From Streptomyces werraensis (GTDB taxonomy: Bacteria; Actinomycetota; Actinomycetes; Streptomycetales; Streptomycetaceae): a DNA stretch of 64,000 bases. A program made the translations under genes and the position numbers. Each line of letters starts with the position of its first letter. The stretch's first letter is position 1. Shown here in pieces: positions 7,638 to 16,195 of the stretch. Location: assembly GCA_014656175.1 (NCBI GenBank), contig BNBX01000007.1, positions 177,784 to 241,783 of the forward strand, in the 5' to 3' direction. The notes under the pieces were generated by a model that searched no databases, was not told where the DNA came from, and saw only the letters and a list, made by a program, of their open reading frames with translations.

Positions 7638-9125
7638 GTGCTGAAGAAGGTGTTCATGGCTCCGGATCCGGGACGGATCCGGCTGCGGTTCGCGACGCGG
7701 GCCGTGCTCGGTATCGGGCTGGCCGTCGTCGCCTGCGGGCTCGCCGGGCACTCCCTCACCGGCACGATCACCGGCGGACTCGCCGCGCTCCTCGCCCTGT
7801 TCACCGTCACCGACGCCACCGTCCGCGGGCAGGCCGTCACCACGGCCCTCCTGCCCGCCGCCGGCCTGCCCGTGCTGTCCGCCGCCGCGGCGCTGCAGGA
7901 CCATGCCGTGGCCCGGGACGCCGCCTTCCTCGCCGTGGTCGGGCTCGGCGTGTACGCCAGGCGCTGGGGGCCGCGCGGACACGCCCTCGGCATCTTCGCC
8001 TTCATGCTCTTCTTCGCGGCGCAGTTCCTGCACGCCCGCACCGGCCAGCTCGCCGAGCTGTCCGCCTCCGTGCTGCTGTCCGTCGCGACCGCGGGCGTGG
8101 TGCGCTTCGGCCTGTGGTGCTACGAGCGGCGGCTGCCCCCGGCGGCCGTGCCCGCACCGCCCGGCGGCACCGGGCTCGCCCGTATCACCACCCGCCAGGC
8201 CGTCCAGGCGACGGCCGGCGCCGGATTCGCCCTGCTCGTGGGGCAGCTGGTGTCCGGGGAACGCTGGTACTGGGCCGTCGGCGCGACGTGGTGGGCGTTC
8301 GTCAACACCACCTCGCGCGGCGAGACCTTGGTGCGCGGTTTCCGCCGCGTGCTGGGCACGGTCATCGGCGCCGGTCTCGCCCTGTTCGTCGCCGTCCCCG
8401 CGCACGGCGCCGCGGCGCTCACCGTGCTGGTCGTCGCCGTCTCCGTCTTCGGCATCTTCTACACGGCGGCCCTCTCGTACACCTGGATGATGCTCTGGGT
8501 GACGGTCCTCGCCGCCATGCTGTACGGCCTGCTGGGCGTGCTCACCCCGTCCCTGCTGGCCCTGCGCATGGCGGAGACCGGCGTCGGGGCGCTCGGCGCT
8601 GCGCTGGCGGTGGTCTTCGTACTGCCCGTGTCCACACACAGCGTCACCGACGCCTGGATCCAGCGGGCGCTGCGCTGTGTGCACGCCTGCACGGCGCAGA
8701 CGGCCGCACGGCTGGCCGGTGACCCGGACGCCGACCCGGCGCCCACGGTCGCGGAACTGGAGCGGCTCCTCGCCCGGGTACGCCTCTCCGTGGCGCCGCT
8801 CGTCCACCCGCTGAACCCGATGCTCGGCCGTAAGCGGCGGGCCCGCCAGGTGCTCGCCCTGCTCGACGACTGCGCCCGAGAGATCCGCGGCCTGGTCGCC
8901 GTCGCCGCCGACCCGGAGGCCTCCCACGACGCCCGCCTGGCCGCGGCCTGCTGGCGCGTCGAGGCGGCGGTCGAGGCCCTCACGACGGGCCGTGACATCG
9001 AGCCGCGCACGGCCCCCTCCACAACGGAACCGGCCCTGGCCCACCTCCACAGCCTGGAACGCACCCTCGCGGAGCTGTCCGCCCCGTTGCGGACACCGTC
9101 GGGCTCGCCCTTGGTGGGGGGGTGA
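7638..9125 (+). CDS. FUSC-family (aromatic acid exporter-like) membrane protein
   Basis: A 495-residue protein with a six-helix hydrophobic block at ~20-175 (LGIGLAVVACGLAGHSLTG, LLALFTVTDA), a second hydrophobic block at ~190-340 (AVGATWWAFVNTTSRGETLVRGFRRVLGTVIGAGLAL) and a soluble helical C-terminus. The second block carries the FUSC core pattern in which R-G-x-x-R-x-x-G-T-x-x-G precedes a membrane helix. FUSC proteins export aromatic acids or similar anions. The start is GTG at 7638; ATG at 7656, with AAGAAGG five bases upstream, is an alternative. It is divergent from AsnC/Lrp, its likely regulator. Confidence 0.82.
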   Translation: MLKKVFMAPDPGRIRLRFATRAVLGIGLAVVACGLAGHSLTGTITGGLAALLALFTVTDATVRGQAVTTALLPAAGLPVLSAAAALQDHAVARDAAFLAVVGLGVYARRWGPRGHALGIFAFMLFFAAQFLHARTGQLAELSASVLLSVATAGVVRFGLWCYERRLPPAAVPAPPGGTGLARITTRQAVQATAGAGFALLVGQLVSGERWYWAVGATWWAFVNTTSRGETLVRGFRRVLGTVIGAGLALFVAVPAHGAAALTVLVVAVSVFGIFYTAALSYTWMMLWVTVLAAMLYGLLGVLTPSLLALRMAETGVGALGAALAVVFVLPVSTHSVTDAWIQRALRCVHACTAQTAARLAGDPDADPAPTVAELERLLARVRLSVAPLVHPLNPMLGRKRRARQVLALLDDCAREIRGLVAVAADPEASHDARLAAACWRVEAAVEALTTGRDIEPRTAPSTTEPALAHLHSLERTLAELSAPLRTPSGSPLVGG

Positions 9126-9137
9126 GGCTTGCGGCTG

Positions 9138-9156
9138 CCGCCCGACGGCCGGGCGG
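9138..9156. terminator. Small hairpin after the FUSC gene
   Basis: CCGCCCG (9138-9144) and CGGGCGG (9150-9156) are perfect complements around ACGGC, 12 bp after the FUSC stop codon. It may act as a first terminator ahead of the stronger hairpin at 9329-9361. The rest of the 9126-9328 stretch shows nothing I can call. Confidence 0.4.
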
Positions 9157-9328
9157 CTCGGGTCGCGAGGCGCCTCTCGTGCGGCGGTGCCGCAGGCGTC
9201 GGCGCGGGTTCGCCGACGCCCGCAGCGGATGCCGGCACGTGCTGCCGGCTCGCCGCTCGGGCCGGGTGAGCCCGGCCGGGACGGCGGCACCCCGTCAAGC
9301 CCGTCCAGGCAGGCCCCACCCCACGCCA

Positions 9329-9361
9329 AAGGGCCCGCTCCGGTGATCGGAGCGGGCCCTT
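9329..9361. terminator. Strong bidirectional terminator
   Basis: A 14-bp perfect stem AAGGGCCCGCTCCG / CGGAGCGGGCCCTT (9329-9342, 9348-9361) with a 5-nt loop. It lies between the convergent FUSC and CbiX-like genes. The A/T ends of the stem give a short T tract in each direction. Confidence 0.85.
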
Positions 9362-9389
9362 CAGGCGTCCTGCGGTAGAGGCGGCCGCG

Positions 9390-10313
9390 TCAGCGGACCG
9401 GGGTGCTCTGGGGCTGCTGAGGGGCGATTCCCAGAGCGGTCGTGTACTTGGCCAGGGCCAGCTTGCCGATCGCCGGGTAGGGGCCGAGCGGCTCGGACGC
9501 CGGGCAGTCCGCCTCCTTCGCGGCCTCCTCGACGAGCGAGGCGTCGATCTCCGGGCCGATCAGGTACGGCGCCAGCGCCAGCTGCTGCGAACCGGCGTTG
9601 CGCAACTGCTCCGCCACGGAGGCGATGGAGCCCTCCTGGTCGAGGGCCGCCGCCATCACCGGCACGGCGAGGCGCGCGGCGAGCAACATGCCGGTGATGC
9701 CGGCCGCCTGCACCGCCTCGTCGCCGCCCACGGAGGCCAGGATGATGCCGTCCGCGGCGGTCGCCACGGTGAAGAGGCGGGCGCGGTCGGCCCGGGCCAG
9801 ACCGGCCTCGGAGAGCCGCACGTGCAGCGCCTCGGCGAGCAGCGGGTGCGGGCCGAGGACGTCGGTCAGCTCGGCGGCGACGCGGCTGTCCATGACGGCC
9901 TGGCGGACCTGGCGCAGCAGCGCGCTGTCCGGGCCGGCGAGCAGCGGCACGACGACGGCGACGGGCCCGTCGGGCTCCTTGACGTCGGAACCGGCGGCAC
10001 GCGCCTGCTCGTAGCGGGCGGTGCGCTCCTCGGCCGCGTGCGCGAGGACGGAGGTCAGCGAGGGGAACTCCTCGTCGCCTCCGTCGAGGTGGCCGATCCG
10101 GGCGTCGAGACCGGGCAGCTCGGACCGTGCGATGCTCACGACCTCGTCGGCGAGCGAGCGGGTGGCACTACTGGGCGTACCCGGCACGGCGAGGACGAGC
10201 GCGGGCGCGTCCTCGGGAGCCACCAGGGGTTCGGGACGGCGGTGCCGTCCGGGCTGGCGGGGGCGCGGCATTCGTACGGGCAGGCCGGACGCGGGCCCAG
10301 TGGGGGTGCTCAT
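9390..10313 (-). CDS. CbiX/SirB-like sirohydrochlorin chelatase homologue, active-site histidines missing
   Basis: A 307-residue protein with the two-lobe chelatase-like layout (APALVLAVPGTPSSATRSLA in lobe 1, DGIILASVGGDEAVQAAG in lobe 2, VVVPLLAGPD and LALAPYLIGPEID as the paired strand ends). Active CbiX/SirB enzymes carry an HGS motif after the first strand and a His after the PxF segment as metal ligands. Here those places read VPGTPS, LLAGPDS, VGGDE and LIGPEID, so no ligand His is seen. It may be a structural or binding relative rather than a ferrochelatase. It lies 84 bp after the NAGK gene on the same strand, and the start is the ATG at 10313. Confidence 0.75.
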   Translation of the reverse strand: MSTPTGPASGLPVRMPRPRQPGRHRRPEPLVAPEDAPALVLAVPGTPSSATRSLADEVVSIARSELPGLDARIGHLDGGDEEFPSLTSVLAHAAEERTARYEQARAAGSDVKEPDGPVAVVVPLLAGPDSALLRQVRQAVMDSRVAAELTDVLGPHPLLAEALHVRLSEAGLARADRARLFTVATAADGIILASVGGDEAVQAAGITGMLLAARLAVPVMAAALDQEGSIASVAEQLRNAGSQQLALAPYLIGPEIDASLVEEAAKEADCPASEPLGPYPAIGKLALAKYTTALGIAPQQPQSTPVR

Positions 10314-10397
10314 GCTGCCGCATGTTAGTGGCTTTCGGGGGTCTCCTGTTCGGGGAGGGTGCAGGTGAGCGGTATCCGTCCGGTTTTGTCGGATGAG

Positions 10398-11405
10398 TTA
10401 CGTACGGGTGTCGGCCGTGAGGGTGATGTCCGTTCCCTCCGTGCTCGTCACGCACAGCATTCTCTCGTCACTCGGAAGAGCGAGCGGACCAGCGGAAAGG
10501 TCCTCCGCGAGCCGCACCGCCCCGTCGAGCGGACCGCCCTCGGCGGGCACCCGCCGGGCGTCCGGCAGCAGCTCCGCCAGCCGCTCGTCCAGCGGTGTCA
10601 GCAGCACCGCGCCGAACCCGAACAGCCCGCCGGTGCAGCCGACCGCCGGTGCTCCCTCCGCCGGGCACACCGCGGCCGCCGAGTCGGCCATGTGCCGGGC
10701 CGCAGCCCGCACGATGTCCACGGCCACGGGGTCCCCGTCCTCCGCGCACGCGCCCACGCGCGGAGCGAACGAGGCGAGTACCGCCGCCCGGTCGGCGCGC
10801 GGATACACCAGCCCCGGCAGCCGGGTCACCGGACCGAACATCTCCTCCGCGTCCGCCAGCAGCCGCGCGGAACCCCTGTCCCGCCCGTCGTGCGCGCGCA
10901 GCGCGGCCTCCAGCCCGGCCCGCCCGATCCACGCGCCGCCGCCGCAGTCGCCGAGCAGATGCCCCCAGCCGTCCGCCCGCCGCCAGCCGGCCAGATCCGT
11001 GCCGATCGCGATGAGGCCCGTGCCCGCCGCGATCACCGCGCCGGGACGAGGCCCGAGCGCGCCCACGTACGCCGTGACCGCGTCGGCCGCCAACGCCGTC
11101 CGCCCGACGCCCAGTTCCCGCGCCAGCCCGTCCGGCAGCTCCGCACGCAGGGCGTCCCCCAGGCTGGCCATCCCCGCCGCGCCGATCGCGGCCGTGTCCA
11201 GTCGCACCAGCCCCGCCTCGGCGCACAACGCCCGCGCCATCGGCACCAGTTGCTCCAGGAAGTGCACCGGGTCGATCCCCCGCGCGCCCGTGCGCACCGG
11301 CACGTCGGAGGAGGCCCGGGCCAGCGGACCGCGCCCGGGCGCCCCGACGACGGCCCGCAGTCCCGAGCCGCCGGAGTCCACGGCGAGGTAGCCGGCTCCG
11401 GTCAC
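10398..11405 (-). CDS. BadF/BadG-family ATPase, N-acetylglucosamine kinase-like
   Basis: A 335-residue ASKHA-fold kinase. The phosphate-1 loop is YLAVDSGGSGLRAVV at ~6-20, followed by GARGIDPVHFLEQL, an adenosine-binding region (AVIAAGTGLIAIGTD) and LLGDCGGGAWIGRAGLEAALR, typical of eukaryote-like N-acetylglucosamine kinases and BadF ATPases. It probably phosphorylates an amino sugar released from wall or chitin turnover. The GTG start overlaps the TGA of the uracil-DNA glycosylase gene (GTGA), indicating translational coupling. The substrate assignment is from family only. Confidence 0.83.
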   Translation of the reverse strand: MTGAGYLAVDSGGSGLRAVVGAPGRGPLARASSDVPVRTGARGIDPVHFLEQLVPMARALCAEAGLVRLDTAAIGAAGMASLGDALRAELPDGLARELGVGRTALAADAVTAYVGALGPRPGAVIAAGTGLIAIGTDLAGWRRADGWGHLLGDCGGGAWIGRAGLEAALRAHDGRDRGSARLLADAEEMFGPVTRLPGLVYPRADRAAVLASFAPRVGACAEDGDPVAVDIVRAAARHMADSAAAVCPAEGAPAVGCTGGLFGFGAVLLTPLDERLAELLPDARRVPAEGGPLDGAVRLAEDLSAGPLALPSDERMLCVTSTEGTDITLTADTRT

Positions 11406-12088
11406 GGCAGGCGCCAGTCCACCGGCTGCCCGCCCTGACGGATCAGCAGGTCGTTGGCCCGGCTGAACGGACGCGAGCCGAAGAACCCGCGGTCCGCGGA
11501 CATCGGCGACGGGTGCGCCGACTCCACGGCGGGCAGATCACCCAGCATCGGGCGGCAGTTGCGGGCGTCCCGCCCCCACAGGATGGAGACGAGTGGCTTG
11601 CCGCGCGAGGCCAGCGCGCGTATCGCCTGCTCGGTCACCTCCTCCCAGCCCTTGCCGCGGTGGGCGCCCGGCTTGCGCGGGGCGGTCGTCAGCGCCCTGT
11701 TGAGCAGCAGCACGCCCTGCTCGGTCCACGGGGTCAGGTCGCCGTTCGACGGCTGGGGCAGGCCCAGGTCGCTGTGCAGCTCGCGGAAGATGTTGATCAG
11801 GCTGCCGGGCAGCGGGCGCACGTCGGGGGCGACGGAGAAGCTCAGGCCCACCGCATGCCCCGGCGTGGGGTACGGGTCCTGCCCGACGATCAGGACGCGT
11901 ACCTCGTCGAAGGGCTGCTGGAAGGCCCGCAGGACGTTCGCCCCCGCCGGGAGGTAGGTGCGTCCTGCGGCGATCTCCGCGCGGAGGAAGTCCCCCATCG
12001 CGGCGATCCTCCCCGCCACCGGTTCGAGGGCCTGCGCCCAGCCCGCTTCGACGATCTCGTTCAAGGGTCGTGGTGCCACGGGCGTCAC
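11402..12088 (-). CDS. ung: Uracil-DNA glycosylase, family 1
   Basis: A 228-residue enzyme, the usual length. It removes uracil from DNA at the start of base-excision repair. Motif A is LIVGQDPYPTPGHAVGLSFS with catalytic Asp71; the Tyr of GQDPY is present. Motif B is AHPSPMSADRGFFGS with His192. Both are diagnostic of family 1 UDG. The GTG start at 12088 is in a region without a clear Shine-Dalgarno. It is the first gene of a leftward cluster, with the NAGK gene overlapping its stop by 4 bp. DNA repair and amino-sugar kinase functions have no obvious link. Confidence 0.95.
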   Translation of the reverse strand: MTPVAPRPLNEIVEAGWAQALEPVAGRIAAMGDFLRAEIAAGRTYLPAGANVLRAFQQPFDEVRVLIVGQDPYPTPGHAVGLSFSVAPDVRPLPGSLINIFRELHSDLGLPQPSNGDLTPWTEQGVLLLNRALTTAPRKPGAHRGKGWEEVTEQAIRALASRGKPLVSILWGRDARNCRPMLGDLPAVESAHPSPMSADRGFFGSRPFSRANDLLIRQGGQPVDWRLP

Positions 12089-12152
12089 CCTACTGCCGCG
12101 CCGACGGCGGCCATCAACCCATGGCCCGGGCCCGGCGGGATCCGCAAGGCCG

Positions 12153-13238
12153 TCATCCGACGACCGCCGCCCGCACGCACAGCACGTCCGGCAGATGCGC
12201 GGCCAACTGCTCCCAGTTGTCCCCGTCGTTCGCGGACGCGTACACCTCGCCGTTGCGGTTGCCGAAGTAGACGCCCGCGGGGTCGGCGTCGTCGCTGCAC
12301 ATCGCGTCCCGCAGCACCGTGCCGTAGTGGTCCTCCTGCGGCAGCCCCGCCGACAACGGCTCCCAGCTGCGTCCCGCGTCCCCGGTCCGGTAGACGCGAC
12401 ATCGCCGGTCCGCCGGGACCCGGTCGGAGTCGGCGTTGATGGGGAACACGTACGCCGTGTCGCCGCGGTGGGGATGCGTCACCATCGCGAACCCGAAGGT
12501 CGAGGGCAGCCCTTCGCCGATGTCCGTCCACTGCGCGCCCGCGTCGTCGCTGCGGTAGACCCCCCAGTGGTTCTGCAGATACAGCCGGTCCGGGTCCGCG
12601 GCGTCCCGGGCGACCTTGTGGACGCACTGTCCGAACTCCGGGTCGGGGTCGGGCAGGAACACCGCGGACACCCCGCGGTTGGACGGCTCCCAGCTGGCGC
12701 CGCCGTCCAGGGTGCGGAACACGCCCGCGGTGGAGACGGCCACCGTGACCGCCCGCGGGTCGCGCGCGTCGGTCAGCACGGTGTGCAGCCCCTCACCGCC
12801 GCCGCCGGGCACCCATGTGGAGCGCGTGGGATGCTCCCACAACGGCCTGACCAGCTCGAAGGACTCCCCGCGGTCCTCCGAGCGGTACAGCGCGGCCGGC
12901 TCCGTGCCCGCGTACACCACGTCCGGTTCGGCCGCGGCCGGGTGCAGCTGCCACACCCGCTCCAGCGAAGCTCCGGTGTCGGGCGGGAACTTGACGGCGG
13001 GCCGGGCCGGTTCGGTCCAGGTGCGGCCCAGGTCGTCGGAGTGGAACACCGAAGGCCCCCAGTGCGCGCTGTCCCCGCCGGCCAGCAGCCGAGGGCGCTG
13101 CCCCCGGGTGTCGATCGCGACCGAGTACACGGCCTGCGCCTTGAAGTAGGGGGACTCGTCGAACTCCCAGGAGCCGCCTCGCCGGCGTCCGATGAACAGA
13201 CCCTTGCGGGTGCCCACGGCGAGCAGTACCTCGGTCAT
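12153..13238 (-). CDS. BNR/Asp-box repeat beta-propeller protein (sialidase-like fold)
   Basis: A 361-residue protein with no signal peptide. At least five to six Asp-box repeats (S-x-D-x-G-x-T/S-W) are visible: SDDLGRTW, SEDRGESF, LDGGASW, SDDAGAQW, TGDAGRSW and ANDGDNW. Asp boxes stabilise beta-propellers such as sialidases and VPS10 proteins. It starts TEVLLAVGTRKGLFIGR, a pattern of cytoplasmic exo-alpha-sialidase-annotated actinobacterial proteins whose enzymatic role is unproven. I do not see the arginine triad of real sialidases clearly, so catalysis is uncertain. The ATG at 13238 follows a near-perfect GGAGGTGAT ribosome site. Confidence 0.82.
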   Translation of the reverse strand: MTEVLLAVGTRKGLFIGRRRGGSWEFDESPYFKAQAVYSVAIDTRGQRPRLLAGGDSAHWGPSVFHSDDLGRTWTEPARPAVKFPPDTGASLERVWQLHPAAAEPDVVYAGTEPAALYRSEDRGESFELVRPLWEHPTRSTWVPGGGGEGLHTVLTDARDPRAVTVAVSTAGVFRTLDGGASWEPSNRGVSAVFLPDPDPEFGQCVHKVARDAADPDRLYLQNHWGVYRSDDAGAQWTDIGEGLPSTFGFAMVTHPHRGDTAYVFPINADSDRVPADRRCRVYRTGDAGRSWEPLSAGLPQEDHYGTVLRDAMCSDDADPAGVYFGNRNGEVYASANDGDNWEQLAAHLPDVLCVRAAVVG

Positions 13239-13472
13239 GCCGATCACCTCCGTGACATCGCCTTCGACGTCCTCGATCAGGACACCGGTCAGTGTGCACC
13301 CCACCACTGACAGTGACTGGCGGACGACGCATGACCGCAGGTCACGGCGGTGCGGCGGGCCCGGGGCCGACGACCTGACGAACGTCTGCCGACCGTCCGC
13401 CCGCTCGGCGAGAGCCTCGGCCTCACCCGCGCCCGGGCCCGTGCCCCACCCGCGCCGGGCCCGGGTCCCGTC

Positions 13473-15161
13473 TCACTCCCGCCCGGGCAGCGCCCGCTCC
13501 AGAATCGCGTCCAGCCCGGCCCCCGCCGGCAACGTCCCGAAGGCGTGTCCCCAGTCGCCGCCGAGCCGCGTCGCACAGAACGCGTCGGCGACCGCGGCCG
13601 GAGCGTGCCGCACCAGCAGGGACGCCTGCAGCGTCAGCGCCATCCGCTCCACCAGTCGCCGGGCCGTCACCTGCGACCCCTCGGCCAGCTGGTCCTTGAG
13701 CCCGGCCACGGCCGCGTCCAGCCGGGCGTCCGCGCCGCGGGTCAGCGACAGCTCGTCGAACAGCGCCTGTGCGGTCGCCGGGTCGCGGCCGAGCGCCCGC
13801 AGCACGTCGAGGGCGTTGACGTTGCCCGAGCCCTCCCAGATGGAGAGCAGCGGGGCCTCCCGGTAGTGGCGGGGCATCCCCGAGTCCTCGACGTACCCGT
13901 TGCCGCCCAGGCACTCCAGCGCCTCGGCGGTGAAGGCCGGGCCCCGCTTGGTGACCCAGTACTTGCCGACGGCCGTGGCGATCCGCCGGAACGCGGCCTC
14001 CCCCGCGTCCCCGCGCACCGCGCGGTCCGCTGCGCCCGCCAGCCGCAGCGTGAGCGTCGTGGCGGCCTCGGACTCCAGCGCGAGGTCGGCCAGCACGTTG
14101 CGCATCAGCGGCTGGTCCACCAACCGCGCCCCGAAGGCGCTGCGATGCCGGGCGTGATGGCCGGCCTCGACGAGCGTCTTGCGCATCAGGGCCGCCGACA
14201 TCATCACGCAGTCGAGGCGCGTGCAGTTGACCATCTCGATGATGGTCTTCACGCCCTGCCCCTCGGGCCCGACCAGCCAGGCCACCGTCCCGTCGAACTC
14301 CGGCTCGGAGGAGGCGTTGGAGCGGTTGCCCAGCTTCTCCTTGAGGCGCTGGATGCGGAAGGTGTTGCGGGTGCCGTCGGGCAGCACCCGGGGCACGAGG
14401 AAGCAGGAAAGCCCGCCCGGCGCCTGCGCCAGTACCAGGAACACGTCACACATCGGCGCCGACGTGAACCACTTGTGGCCGCGCAGGGTGTACACGCCGG
14501 GCTCGGCGGTCGGCGTCGCGGCGGTGGTGTTGGTGCGGACGTCGGAGCCGCCCTGCTTCTCGGTCATTCCCATGCCGGCCAGCAGCCCGCGCTTCTCCGT
14601 CGGCACGCGCAGCCCGGGGTCGTACTCACGGCTGGTCAGCAACGGCTCGTAGGTCTTCGCCAGTTCGGGCTGCTTGCGCAGGGCGGGGATCGCCGCGTAC
14701 GTCATGGACGTGGGGCAGCCGTGTCCGGCGTCGGTGTGGCCCCAGACGAGTCCGCCGGCGGTGCGGGCGACGTGCGCTCCGGGGCGGTCGTCCGCCCAGG
14801 GCGTGCCAGCCAGCCCCTCGGCGACGGCGGTGCGCATCAGATGGTGCCAGCTCGGGTGGAAGTCGACCTCGTCGACGCGGTGCCCGTACCGGTCGTGGGT
14901 GCGCAGTTCGGGCTCGTGACGGTTGGCCTGGTCGGCCCACTCCTGCGCCTCTTCACTGCCCGCCAGCCGTCCCAGCCGCCGCAGGTCCTCCTCCGCCCAG
15001 CCGGCGCCCTCCCGCCGCACCCCTTCGAGCAGGGCGACGTCGTCCGAGGCGTCGTACGGGGCGGGGTGAGGGGGCTGGTTGGTGACGTCGTGGGTGGAGC
15101 CGCCGAGAGCGCCGGGTCCGTAGGGGGTCTGCCGCAGCTCGGCAGCGCGCGTGATGGCCAT
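13473..15161 (-). CDS. Acyl-CoA dehydrogenase family protein, AidB-like
   Basis: A 562-residue flavoprotein. AidB subfamily marks are the long N-terminus with DEVDFHPSWHHLM, GCPTSMTYAAIPALR, MGMTEKQGGSDVRTNTT (FAD site), and the C-terminal CLGGNGYVEDSGMPRHYREAP with SIWEGSGNVNALDVLRAL. In E. coli AidB is an FAD protein of the alkylation response with isovaleryl-CoA dehydrogenase-like fold. Here the role could be that or an acyl-CoA oxidation. I use the ATG at 15161; another at 15179 lies inside a dyad operator. No strong ribosome site is seen at either. EtfBA for electron transfer are encoded at 40-42 kb. Confidence 0.88.
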   Translation of the reverse strand: MAITRAAELRQTPYGPGALGGSTHDVTNQPPHPAPYDASDDVALLEGVRREGAGWAEEDLRRLGRLAGSEEAQEWADQANRHEPELRTHDRYGHRVDEVDFHPSWHHLMRTAVAEGLAGTPWADDRPGAHVARTAGGLVWGHTDAGHGCPTSMTYAAIPALRKQPELAKTYEPLLTSREYDPGLRVPTEKRGLLAGMGMTEKQGGSDVRTNTTAATPTAEPGVYTLRGHKWFTSAPMCDVFLVLAQAPGGLSCFLVPRVLPDGTRNTFRIQRLKEKLGNRSNASSEPEFDGTVAWLVGPEGQGVKTIIEMVNCTRLDCVMMSAALMRKTLVEAGHHARHRSAFGARLVDQPLMRNVLADLALESEAATTLTLRLAGAADRAVRGDAGEAAFRRIATAVGKYWVTKRGPAFTAEALECLGGNGYVEDSGMPRHYREAPLLSIWEGSGNVNALDVLRALGRDPATAQALFDELSLTRGADARLDAAVAGLKDQLAEGSQVTARRLVERMALTLQASLLVRHAPAAVADAFCATRLGGDWGHAFGTLPAGAGLDAILERALPGRE

Positions 15162-15169
15162 GACTGAGT

Positions 15170-15205
15170 GTTGCACCATCCCTGCGGGCGCAGCAATAGT
15201 GCAAC
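15170..15205. promoter_or_regulatory. GTTGCAC inverted repeat upstream of the AidB-like gene
   Basis: GTTGCAC (15170-15176) and GTGCAAC (15199-15205) are perfect inverted copies with centres 29 bp apart, at the start of the acyl-CoA dehydrogenase gene. Read leftward, TTGCAC could also be a -35 hexamer. The layout fits a dimeric repressor site, but no regulator gene is adjacent. Confidence 0.45.
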
Positions 15206-15217
15206 ATGCGCGCGCGT

Positions 15218-16195
15218 TCAGCCGTGCCGGTTGATCAGCGCCCTGTACGTCTCGAAGGCGGGCTTCGGCGTGTAGTCGTCCGTGGTGAGCCCGAAGCGGT
15301 GGAACAGCCCCGGCTGTGAGCTGTCGGCGTCCCGCAGTGCGAAGTGCGTGTAACCGCTCAGCCGTAGCTCCTCCGCCAGTGAGGCGACGGTCCGCACCAC
15401 CGTGTCCACGACTTCGGCCTGCCGGTGCGGAGGGCGTTCCCCGCCGGTGGGCCAGCCGTGCTCGGTGATGTGCAGCGGCAGGTGTCCGAGCCCGGCGGGC
15501 GCCAGCACGGCGTCGCGGTGGTGACGCAGCAGCCCCGCGACGGCGGACGCGAGGTCGGACGCGGCGACGGGCCGGAAGACGTCGGGGAAGAAGTCCAGGC
15601 CCACGTAGTCCAGGTCGGCGGCGAAGGCCGGGCCGCCCCGCGCGGCCAGCTCCGCGATGAAGGATTCCGACGGCCCGAACAGCGGGGTGGTGTTGAACCC
15701 CACGCGCAGCTCGTCGTACCCGAGTTCCCGTGCGCGCTCCTTGGCGGCGGAGACCCCGCGAACGATCGCCTCCCGCACCGACGGGTAGTAACCGTCGAGG
15801 ACCGGATTGCCCGTGTCGTTGGGTTCCTCAGTCACCTGGAGGGTGCTCGTCACCGCGCCGTACTGCTCGACCAGTTCGCGCACGAACCGGCAGTAGCCGT
15901 CGACGTCCCCCGCGGCGGACTGGTACTGCGCCACCAGGTCCAGGCGGCGGCCCCGTACGGCGTACCGCGCCGCGTCCTCGGGCGCCGCCGTCGCGTGCGG
16001 CCCGCCGAGGCGGGTGGTGTCGTCGAACGCGGTGTAGGCGCGCACCAGGAACGGGCGGTCCGGCCTTCCCTGAAGGCGGTCCAGGGCCTCCGTCACCCGG
16101 TCCGGGTCGTCGGGCGGCCCGCTCGCGAGCCCTCCCGAGTCGTCACCGCCGGCCCCGCCCGGATACACGCCGAACAGCAGTCGATGCGACATCAC
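15218..16195 (-). CDS. Putative TIM-barrel glycoside hydrolase
   Basis: A 325-residue protein with no signal peptide and the look of a clan A (beta/alpha)8 glycosidase. After strand 4 is a TEEPNDTG segment (candidate acid/base Glu followed by Pro-Asn) and near strand 7 is LHITEHGWPTGG (candidate nucleophile Glu). GLDFFPDVFRP lies between. I cannot assign a GH family. It would act in the cytoplasm, or be exported without a recognisable signal. The GTG start at 16195 overlaps the PadR gene's TGA (GTGA), so the two are coupled and PadR probably controls the gene. Confidence 0.65.
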   Translation of the reverse strand: MMSHRLLFGVYPGGAGGDDSGGLASGPPDDPDRVTEALDRLQGRPDRPFLVRAYTAFDDTTRLGGPHATAAPEDAARYAVRGRRLDLVAQYQSAAGDVDGYCRFVRELVEQYGAVTSTLQVTEEPNDTGNPVLDGYYPSVREAIVRGVSAAKERARELGYDELRVGFNTTPLFGPSESFIAELAARGGPAFAADLDYVGLDFFPDVFRPVAASDLASAVAGLLRHHRDAVLAPAGLGHLPLHITEHGWPTGGERPPHRQAEVVDTVVRTVASLAEELRLSGYTHFALRDADSSQPGLFHRFGLTTDDYTPKPAFETYRALINRHG

